A DNA stretch of 12,858 bases from an uncultured Clostridia bacterium (GTDB lineage Bacteria > Bacillota > Clostridia > Lachnospirales > Anaerotignaceae). The position numbers and the translations under genes are program-made. The first letter of the stretch is position 1. Each line of letters begins with the position of its first letter. The DNA lies in contig CAJUNT010000045.1 of the NCBI GenBank assembly GCA_910587735.1, positions 1 through 12,858 on the forward strand, given 5' to 3'. Of this stretch, positions 7,267 to 12,858 are shown piece after piece. Under the pieces are notes generated by a model that saw only the letters and a program-made list of their open reading frames with translations, was not told where the DNA came from and ran no database searches.

Positions 7267-7671
7267 CCTAATAAAAAAGAAAATCTTAAAGAAACAGAAT
7301 TATTCTTACCAGATGAGTATTATCAAAGGATGGATAACTATCTTGCTAAAGCTATTGCAGCAAGGAATGCTGAGGTTGTAAGGCTACGAACATTAAGTAA
7401 CTCACAAAGAGATAAAATAGTTACAGTGGTAGCTGGTGTAGATATAAGAACAGGAGAAGTTTATGTTGGGGCTAAAAATAGTACTATATATAAAGGACAG
7501 GCGAGTTGTGCAGAAGATATTGTTTTTAGAGGACTTGGTGGAAATCAAATGTCTAACATAATAATGACTCCAGCAATAAGACCAAGAACTATGCAAACAA
7601 TAGATGTATGTGATAGATGTCAAACACATTTTCCAAAAAACCAATTTATGAAAGGAACAAATTTTGAATGA
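6796..7671 (+). CDS. Orphan Rhs toxin cassette 5: YwqJ-like deaminase-fold tip, 5'-truncated
   Basis: The first possible start is TTG 6796 without a ribosome binding site; homology extends back to about 6697, so the cassette is probably silent. The core ends in WIDPSGYTKC at residue 157. The 134-residue tip has a helical lead-in (PDEYYQRMDNYLAKAIAARN), strands VTVVAGVDIRTGEVYVGAKN, then CAE at Cys238-Glu240 and VCDRCQTHF with Cys272 and Cys275. These are the zinc ligands and catalytic Glu of the deaminase fold; the position before the first Cys of the second motif is Val rather than Pro. The TGEVYVG, CAED and AIRPRT pattern resembles YwqJ-like deaminases. The substrate base or nucleotide is unknown. 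The stop overlaps the next ATG by 4 bases. Confidence 0.8.
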   Translation: MGFRYRKEVNGETHNYIFDGWSITAETNKYGELKSREVRGYGLVKKEIDNKQYYYHQNEHGDIIHLTNTDSEVENYYQYDVFGNMREQQENVENIFKYTGEQQDKGTEQYYLRARFYNQVIARFTQEDVYRGDGLNLYVYVVNNPLLWIDPSGYTKCPNKKENLKETELFLPDEYYQRMDNYLAKAIAARNAEVVRLRTLSNSQRDKIVTVVAGVDIRTGEVYVGAKNSTIYKGQASCAEDIVFRGLGGNQMSNIIMTPAIRPRTMQTIDVCDRCQTHFPKNQFMKGTNFE

Positions 7672-8201
7672 TGTATAAAGAGTATTGTATGCAATTTAGC
7701 AATGAAGAACTAGAGAAAAAATTAATCCAAAAGTTTATTGATATTTCAGGAGTTGAAATAAAACGTTTATCAAAAGATGGCGAATTATTAAATAAGGATT
7801 CAAATGAACCAATTGAAACAATTTGTTTTGATGGTGATAAAGAAAATATATTTGTAAATTTTTTAGGTATAGAAACAGATATATTTGTTTTTGATGAGGA
7901 AATTATGTTAATTGATGAATCAGTAAAAAATGTATATACATCAAGTGATGTCTGCCATAATGTGATTTTTGAGGGAGAATTGAGAAAACTTAACCATGAC
8001 GAGATTTTACAATTAATAGCAGATATAATTATGTGTTTTATAAATGCTACTGGTTTAAATGTAACAGAAAATCCTGTACCAAAATCAAAATTCTATAAAA
8101 ATTATAAATATTATTCACCTCTTTGCTATACGATAGATGTAAAGAATGATGCTATTAACATAAGGAAGAAAATTTTTGAAAATATTGAAATTAATTTTTA
8201 A
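7668..8201 (+). CDS. Predicted immunity protein for deaminase toxin 5 (family unassigned)
   Basis: A 177-residue protein whose ATG overlaps the toxin stop in an ATGA arrangement, a classic translational-coupling layout. AAAGGA at 7651-7656 lies 11 bases upstream of ATG 7668; an alternative in-frame ATG at 7689 (MQFSNEEL) has only weak upstream support. The protein is acidic with predicted helical ends and a central beta region (NIFVNFLGIETDIFVFDEEI). I do not recognise the family. A function as cognate inhibitor of toxin 5 is inferred from coupling alone. Its stop codon is only 2 bases before core 6 begins. Confidence 0.7.
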   Translation: MMYKEYCMQFSNEELEKKLIQKFIDISGVEIKRLSKDGELLNKDSNEPIETICFDGDKENIFVNFLGIETDIFVFDEEIMLIDESVKNVYTSSDVCHNVIFEGELRKLNHDEILQLIADIIMCFINATGLNVTENPVPKSKFYKNYKYYSPLCYTIDVKNDAINIRKKIFENIEINF

Positions 8202-8203
8202 GA

Positions 8204-8686
8204 AAATATGACCCTTTGGGCTTCCGCTACAAAAAGGAAGTTAATGGAGAAACGCACAACTATATTTTTGATGGTTGGAGCATTACAGCAGAAACCAACA
8301 AAGACGATGAACTGAAAAGTAGAGAAGTTCGAGGGTATGGGCTTGTCAAAAAGGAAATAGACAACAATAGCTACTATTATCATCAAAATGAACATGGGGA
8401 TATTACTCATTTAATTAATATTGATAAGGAAATAGAAAACAGCTATCAGTATGATGTGTTTGGAAATATTAGAAAACAGCAGGAAAATGTAGAGAATGTT
8501 TTCAAATATGCAGGAGAACAGCTAGATAGTGAAACACAACAATACTACTTACGCGCAAGGTTCTATAACCCAGTGATAGCACGCTTTACACAGGAAGATG
8601 TGTATAGGGGCGATGGGCTGGATCTGTATGTGTATGTTGTGAATAATCCATTGTTGTGGATTGACCCTAGTGGTTATGCTAAATGC
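8204..8686 (+). repeat. Rhs core repeat, copy 6 (about 483 bp)
   Basis: Homology starts at the KYDPLGFRY segment 2 bases after the stop of immunity gene 5 and runs to the KC codons. It contains INIDKEIEN and LDSETQQ variants and shares NKDDELKS with copy 1. Confidence 0.85.
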
Positions 8687-9160
8687 GCTACTACAGAAAG
8701 TACAAATAATCTAATAAATGGACCAAATAATAAGAAAATAACAGTAGAATATGATAATTTGGTTTATGGAGGATATTATACAAGAAAAAGTATTCGAGCA
8801 CAAGATTATGCTGATAGAATATTACCATCTTATAATGAAACTTCTAGAGTTCCTAAGGTGGTAAGAAGATATATGTCAAGGGCTGAATATAAACAATTTA
8901 AAAAAGTTGGATTTACATATGACCTTAAAGACCCAAGACAGGGAATAAGTGCTACAACAACAACTTTGCCACCTCGTAATCCTGATAAAATAATAGAATT
9001 GACAGGTGCTTTAGGTGCTGACTATTATGTTGATATTGATGTTAGTGTAAAAAAAGTAGGATATAAAGGACCTACAAAAGGAGGATGGAAAGATTACAAA
9101 ATAAGAGATGATGTTACTCCAGATGATATTGTAGGTTCTGGACGTGTAAATAAAAAATAA
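8216..9160 (+). CDS. Orphan Rhs toxin cassette 6: possible ADP-ribosyltransferase-like tip, 5'-truncated
   Basis: The first possible start is TTG 8216, lacking a ribosome binding site, so the cassette is probably silent. The core ends in WIDPSGYAKC at residue 157. The 157-residue tip has a lead-in with YGGYYTRKSIRAQDYADRIL, then VVRRYMSRAEYKQFKKVGF (RYM at 218-220), a Ser/Thr-rich turn (GISATTTTLPP), and ALGADYYVDIDVSVKKVGY before GWKDYKIRDDVTPDDIVGSG. A YRYMS-x-E opening, a following GISATTT strand and a late YYVDIDV strand resemble small ADP-ribosyltransferase-like polymorphic toxins (TreTu-type). No unambiguous catalytic Glu pair is visible, so this is tentative. It could be an RNase of another fold. 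The stop is 19 bases before the next ATG. Confidence 0.7.
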   Translation: MGFRYKKEVNGETHNYIFDGWSITAETNKDDELKSREVRGYGLVKKEIDNNSYYYHQNEHGDITHLINIDKEIENSYQYDVFGNIRKQQENVENVFKYAGEQLDSETQQYYLRARFYNPVIARFTQEDVYRGDGLDLYVYVVNNPLLWIDPSGYAKCATTESTNNLINGPNNKKITVEYDNLVYGGYYTRKSIRAQDYADRILPSYNETSRVPKVVRRYMSRAEYKQFKKVGFTYDLKDPRQGISATTTTLPPRNPDKIIELTGALGADYYVDIDVSVKKVGYKGPTKGGWKDYKIRDDVTPDDIVGSGRVNKK

Positions 9161-9179
9161 GAAAGGAAAACTATAGATT

Positions 9180-9692
9180 ATGAAATTGGAATTAAAAACA
9201 CTGTCATTTAAAACACTTTTCCCCGATTATAACATCCATGAACAAGAATTGGAGTATGGTGGAATACCAGGATGGGGAGAGGTTTCTAATTTTTTCCCTT
9301 ATAAATTTGTATGCTTTAGAAAAGGAAATAATAAAGAAACAGCTGCGATTTCTTTAACTGAAATAGAAACTAAAAGCGAAAGACGAATGGGAAATATGAT
9401 ATTAAAATATATAGGAACAGAGTTAAGATTTGGGAATAGAATAACTCATATAAAACTAAAAAAAATAGAAAAAGTGTATGGAACTCCCATTGCTATAGAT
9501 GACGATTTTATAGATATGTTACGATATCATTATTTAATATCGCCAGATTTATTTGTTTGTATTGGAATCAAAACTTCAAACAATAAATTAATTCATATGG
9601 AAATTATCAATGATAGTGAATTAATTTCTGAAATAATAGATGTAAGAAGGAAGTGGGATATTAGAAAAAAATTGTTAGAAACAATGAATTAA
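9180..9692 (+). CDS. Predicted immunity protein for toxin 6 (family unassigned)
   Basis: A 170-residue protein starting at ATG 9180, with AAAGGA at 9162-9167 upstream. It is unusual in being basic and beta-rich: LELKTLSFKTLFPDYNIHEQ, GGIPGWGEVSNFFPYKFVCF, RFGNRITHIKLKKIEKVYG and PDLFVCIGIKTSNNKLIHME. No transmembrane segment or signal peptide is visible. I do not recognise the family. Position 19 bases after toxin 6, and a strong terminator 30 bases downstream, make it the last gene of cassette 6 and the likely inhibitor of that toxin. Confidence 0.7.
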   Translation: MKLELKTLSFKTLFPDYNIHEQELEYGGIPGWGEVSNFFPYKFVCFRKGNNKETAAISLTEIETKSERRMGNMILKYIGTELRFGNRITHIKLKKIEKVYGTPIAIDDDFIDMLRYHYLISPDLFVCIGIKTSNNKLIHMEIINDSELISEIIDVRRKWDIRKKLLETMN

Positions 9693-9723
9693 CTTCTGAA
9701 ATGAGACAATATCATTAATTATC

Positions 9724-9763
9724 AAACACCCCTTTTGATATTTATTTCAAAAGGGGTGTTTTT
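9724..9763 (+). terminator. Rho-independent terminator after immunity gene 6
   Basis: Arms 9724-9738 and 9747-9761 are perfect 15-bp complements (AAACACCCCTTTTGA), with an 8-base loop and a run of T. A GC-rich core makes it the strongest terminator in the window. Confidence 0.9.
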
Positions 9764-9787
9764 AAAGAATAAAAGTATAATACATAT

Positions 9788-10300
9788 ACAACCGAAAATG
9801 GCGACACCATTAAAAATAAATATGACCCTTTGGGCTTCCGCTATAAAAAGGAAGTGAATGGAGAAACACATAACTATATTTTTGATGGTTGGAGTATTAC
9901 AACAGAAACCAACAAAGACGGTGAACTGAAAAGCAGAGAAGTGAGAGGCTATGGGCTTGTCAAAAAGGAAATAGACAACAATCAATACTACTATCACCAA
10001 AATGAACATGGGGATATTACTCATTTAACCAACATTGATGAGGAAATAGAAAACAGCTATCAGTATGATGTGTTTGGAAATATTAGAGAACAGCAGGAAA
10101 ATGTAGAAAATGTTTTCAAGTATGCAGGTGAGCAACAGGACAAAGAAACACAACAATACTACTTACGCGCAAGATTCTACAACCCAGTGATAGCACGCTT
10201 TACACAAGAAGATGTGTATAGGAGCGATGGACTAAATCTATATGCGTATGTTGTGAATAATCCACTGTTGTGGTTTGACCCTAGTGGGTATGCAAAATGT
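9788..10300 (+). repeat. Rhs core repeat, copy 7 (about 513 bp)
   Basis: Clear homology begins at TTENGDTIKNKYDPLGF and runs to the KC codons. The preceding bases (9771-9787) may be further core sequence joined across a deletion of about 20 bases between ACAA repeats. A TAA at 9770 closes the Rhs frame upstream. It has YRSDGLNLYAY and WFDPSG changes. Confidence 0.85.
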
Positions 10301-11011
10301 AATAGATTATCAGAAGAAGAAATTAGAAAAATACAAGAAAGAGTAGACCAATATAAGGTAACTGATGAAAATGGTAATATTATTGAAAGTAATCCATATA
10401 ATTGGGAAGCAAGAATATTACAAAAATGTATTGATGAAATACATGCAGCGGAATATGGTTATACAGAGAGAGAGGACACACTATCAAATGGCACTACTGT
10501 TAAAAAATACTCCTATGGTTCTGATGGAAGCAGATCGGGTGGCAAAGAACCAATGGCACTTACATTAATAAAAAAAGGAAAAGTAATAGTAAGTTCTAAT
10601 CAGACAAAAATAGGAGATAAAGCAAAACAAAAAGCATATGAAATATTTGGAAAAGAGAATGTAGAAATAGTAGAAGGACCAGGAACAAGATTTAAAGCGG
10701 TACAACAACCTAAAAAAGATATAAGAAAAGAATTAGATGAAAAATTGAAAGTTCATAAAGAATATAGTGATTCAAACGAAATTAAAGTATCAGAAAATAA
10801 ATTTAAAATTGGAACACATCATGCGGAAGCACGAGGAATACAACGAGGAAAAAAATTAGATGATATAGTAGAAGCGAAACAATTTTGTAGTCATCTTGCT
10901 TGTCCAAGTTGTCAAGTAATACAAAACAGAGAAAAAGTATTAAATGGAACAGGGTATTGTGAAGATAATAATTATGTATATTCAAGAGATTATACGCATT
11001 TAGACAAGTAA
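9830..11011 (+). CDS. Orphan Rhs toxin cassette 7: large tip with C-terminal deaminase-type zinc site, 5'-truncated
   Basis: The first possible start is TTG 9830 without a ribosome binding site; homology extends back to about 9788, so the cassette is probably silent. The core ends in WFDPSGYAKC at residue 157. The tip is the longest here (236 residues). Residues about 160-325 are helical and charged (SEEEIRKIQERVDQYK), with EYGYTERED, GGKEPMALTLIKKGKVIVSS and KAKQKAYEIFGKENVEIVEG. The end carries THHAEARG (His330-Glu333 region) and ACPSCQ (Cys358, Cys361), the HAE plus CxxC zinc-site pattern of the deaminase fold. A deaminase toxin is inferred; the substrate is unknown. No small immunity gene follows directly: 153 bases with a terminator separate it from a TPR gene. 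Confidence 0.75.
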   Translation: MGFRYKKEVNGETHNYIFDGWSITTETNKDGELKSREVRGYGLVKKEIDNNQYYYHQNEHGDITHLTNIDEEIENSYQYDVFGNIREQQENVENVFKYAGEQQDKETQQYYLRARFYNPVIARFTQEDVYRSDGLNLYAYVVNNPLLWFDPSGYAKCNRLSEEEIRKIQERVDQYKVTDENGNIIESNPYNWEARILQKCIDEIHAAEYGYTEREDTLSNGTTVKKYSYGSDGSRSGGKEPMALTLIKKGKVIVSSNQTKIGDKAKQKAYEIFGKENVEIVEGPGTRFKAVQQPKKDIRKELDEKLKVHKEYSDSNEIKVSENKFKIGTHHAEARGIQRGKKLDDIVEAKQFCSHLACPSCQVIQNREKVLNGTGYCEDNNYVYSRDYTHLDK

Positions 11012-11104
11012 AATTAATTAAGGGTGTTATTAAATTGATAAAATAAAAATCCATCAAAAATTGGTCTATCACAAAACTTATTTGTGTTGTAAAAAGCAAG
11101 GAAG

Positions 11105-11129
11105 ATGGGGAGTGCAACTCCCCATTTTA
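11105..11129 (+). terminator. Hairpin terminator between toxin 7 and the TPR gene
   Basis: Arms 11105-11113 and 11117-11125 are perfect 9-bp complements (ATGGGGAGT) with a 3-base loop, then TTTT. The rest of the gap 11012-11164 holds no ORF. Only about 30 bases separate this hairpin from the ribosome binding site of the next gene, leaving little room for a promoter after it. Confidence 0.7.
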
Positions 11130-11164
11130 ATCTAGAACAATATTTAAGGAGATGATTTAACAAA

Positions 11165-12727
11165 ATGACAAAGGACTATAAAAAAGAATTAATAAATTTT
11201 GCACAAACCTTATCACATAACAAACAAAAACTCTTTTTTTTATCTATTTTAGAAAGAATTTTTTATACTTATCAAAAATTTGCAGAAGGTGAAATGAGAA
11301 GTTATATACCTCATTTGAGTAATATTATAGAAAAATATTGGGATTATATCTTAAATGGTAAAAAATATGATTTTATTTCAGACGATGAATATGATAATGC
11401 ATATGATGAATATGATGATAAATATGGCGAATATGGCTATTATACTGATGAATATAACATATTAAAGGAAAAAGCTATACTATTATCCAGTTTAGTAAGA
11501 CAAATGTATTATATATTCACATTATTAGTAACAGAAGATAATTATGTGTTTTCCTCTGATGACTATAATGTAGCTTTTTATGTCATACAGGAATTTATGG
11601 AATATTATTTTAAAATAGATTTAGAAATATTAGAAAAAGAATATATTACTTCTACTTCTTTCAACTTTAAAACATTAGAAGAGGCAGAATCTTCTGCCTA
11701 TACAGAATTTGTAAGAACTCATGAATTGTATCATTTAGAAGTAAACCGAGAAAAAGAAGATTTAGAATATTTAAAAAAGCAAATAAACTTAAAAGAATGT
11801 TATAAAAAATATCATATAAAGATAAAAAAAAGTTTGTTTGAAAACTATTGGTTTGATACTGAGTATGTAAAAAGGATGGAAGAATACGAGGGAGAACAAG
11901 AAGAATTTGAAGAATATAGTTCAGATTTTTGTAATACACATAATTATACTTATGATGCTTATAAGAGAATTATGAAAAAAATTAGATTTTTAAATCAAAA
12001 AATTGTATTGCAAGATGACGAAGAACTTTATACTAATCGTGCAATAGAATATATTGACTTAAAAGACTATAAAAAAGCAATCAGCGATTTAAAAAAAGCA
12101 ATTACATTAAATACTGATTACAAAAAAGCTTATTATCTTTTGGGAACTATATATAATAAATTAAAAGACTATAAAAAGGCAATATGCTGCTTTAATAAAA
12201 CATTAAAATTAGATACAAACTATGTAGAGGGGTACGTAGGGCGTAGTGATAGTTATGCTTATTTAAATGAACACCAAAAAGCAATAGATGATTTGAGTAA
12301 GGCTATTATGTTAAATATAAATAGTGCAGAAAATTATTATCATCGTGCTTATAGTTATGATGAACTAGGAGACTATAAAAAGGCAATAGAAGATTTAACT
12401 AAGGCAATAACATTAAAACCATATTTTCAAGAAGCCTATTGTAATCGTGGTTATGCTTATAATAAAATAGGAGAACATCAAAAGGCAATAGAAGATTTAA
12501 CTAAATCACTTGAATTAAAGTGGACTATGATAGAGCCATATTATGCTCGTGCAAATAGTTATTATCAATTAGGAGAATATGAAAAGGCAATTGCAGATTA
12601 TACAAAAGCAATTCAAGGTAATCCAAAAGATAAAGTTTCTTATTCAGAAAGAGCAAAAGTATATCGTTTATTAGGAGAAACTGAAAAAGCGATTGCAGAT
12701 GAAAATACTGCAAAAAAATTGCAATAA
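11165..12727 (+). CDS. DUF416-like plus seven-TPR protein, candidate immunity protein for toxin 7
   Basis: A 520-residue cytoplasmic protein starting at ATG 11165 after AAGGAGATGA at 11147-11156. The N-terminal part has LINFAQTLSHNKQKLFFLSI then LERIFYTYQKFAEG and IIEKYWDYILNGK. That order, LxxxER plus aromatic-YxxF plus a later W, resembles the DUF416 (YjaG) family. It continues through an acidic, Tyr-rich stretch (EYDNAYDEYDDKYGEY, about 76-95). From about residue 285 to the end are seven 34-residue TPR units with the usual helix A/B pattern (YxxRAxxYxxLGDYxKAIxDLxKAI). TPRs normally bind other proteins. Because every other cassette ends with an immunity gene, this is the candidate inhibitor of toxin 7, but no overlap or short spacing supports it. 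It could instead be an independent TPR gene. Confidence 0.75.
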   Translation: MTKDYKKELINFAQTLSHNKQKLFFLSILERIFYTYQKFAEGEMRSYIPHLSNIIEKYWDYILNGKKYDFISDDEYDNAYDEYDDKYGEYGYYTDEYNILKEKAILLSSLVRQMYYIFTLLVTEDNYVFSSDDYNVAFYVIQEFMEYYFKIDLEILEKEYITSTSFNFKTLEEAESSAYTEFVRTHELYHLEVNREKEDLEYLKKQINLKECYKKYHIKIKKSLFENYWFDTEYVKRMEEYEGEQEEFEEYSSDFCNTHNYTYDAYKRIMKKIRFLNQKIVLQDDEELYTNRAIEYIDLKDYKKAISDLKKAITLNTDYKKAYYLLGTIYNKLKDYKKAICCFNKTLKLDTNYVEGYVGRSDSYAYLNEHQKAIDDLSKAIMLNINSAENYYHRAYSYDELGDYKKAIEDLTKAITLKPYFQEAYCNRGYAYNKIGEHQKAIEDLTKSLELKWTMIEPYYARANSYYQLGEYEKAIADYTKAIQGNPKDKVSYSERAKVYRLLGETEKAIADENTAKKLQ

Positions 12728-12753
12728 AAGCAAATTGAAAAAATACAAAAGAG

Positions 12754-12806
12754 AAAAAAGCCAATGAATGTTACATATTTTTGTGTAAATTAGTTGGCTT
12801 TTTTTA
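12754..12806 (+). terminator. Rho-independent terminator after the TPR gene
   Basis: AAAAAAGCCAA at 12754-12764 pairs perfectly with TTGGCTTTTTT at 12794-12804, ending in a T run. The 29-base interior can form further weak pairs. It closes the TPR gene just before core 8 begins. Confidence 0.75.
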
Positions 12807-12807
12807 T

Positions 12808-12858
12808 GGAAATGGTGTGACAACAGAATATAGCTATAATAAAGACCAGTCTGTTGTC
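12808..12858 (+). CDS. Start of another Rhs fragment (cassette 8, 3' partial)
   Basis: The frame reads GNGVTTEYSYNKDQSVV to the window edge, a YD-repeat pattern. It does not match any part of copies 1-7 and probably derives from an upstream part of the rhs gene. No ATG or ribosome binding site precedes it. The terminator ends 2 bases before, so this is another fragment joined directly after an immunity unit. The rest lies outside the window. Confidence 0.6.

Noticed and set aside
1776..10300. The repeated cores as a CRISPR array or simple tandem gene duplication
   Set aside because: The repeats are protein-coding, hundreds of bases long and of unequal length, and the sequences between them are unrelated toxin and immunity genes.
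10365..10568. 67-codon ORF inside toxin 7
   Set aside because: Out-of-frame shadow of the toxin tip without a ribosome binding site.

Overview
The window is AT-rich with strong AGGAGG-type ribosome binding sites, many AGA/ATA codons and small rho-independent hairpins. This suggests a low-GC Firmicute, most likely a clostridial anaerobe; the species cannot be named from the sequence. All genes are on the plus strand. The window is part of an Rhs (YD-repeat) polymorphic-toxin locus and consists almost entirely of toxin/immunity cassettes.

Layout: seven cassettes follow one another, and an eighth is cut by the right edge. Each has (a) a piece of the same Rhs-associated core gene that always ends at the same point, a DP[ST]G[HY]xKC motif, (b) a different C-terminal toxin domain and (c) an immunity gene. 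The first core (3-755) is open to the left edge, so it is either the end of the full-length expressed rhs gene or a longer fragment. Cores 2-7 (about 1776, 3647, 5303, 6697, 8204 and 9788 onward) are 5'-truncated at different points. None has an ATG or a ribosome binding site in the Rhs frame; only internal GTG/TTG codons exist. They look like silent (orphan) toxin tips that could be moved onto an expressed Rhs by recombination in the shared core.

Toxin tips in order: (1) SHH-type HNH/Endo VII-like nuclease; (2) deaminase-fold with CAE and PCxxC; (3) unassigned His-rich domain; (4) small EndoU/BECR-like RNase candidate; (5) second deaminase-fold, YwqJ-like; (6) possible ADP-ribosyltransferase-like domain, weakly supported; (7) large tip ending in a third deaminase-type HAE/CPxC site. 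Immunity genes 1 and 2 look like SUKH (SMI1/KNR4) proteins. Numbers 3-6 are unassigned. Number 7 is a 520-residue protein with a DUF416-like N-terminus and seven TPR repeats. A 48-codon ORF at 3498-3644, abutting core 3, looks like the stump of another immunity gene.

The immunity genes have their own ribosome binding sites and several overlap the toxin end, so immunity to unexpressed toxins may be maintained while the toxin tips stay silent. Hairpin terminators or inverted repeats follow several immunity genes. Variant blocks are shuffled between core copies (all four combinations of two two-state sites occur), which indicates past exchange between cassettes. No tRNA, rRNA, CRISPR array, transposase or confident promoter was seen.
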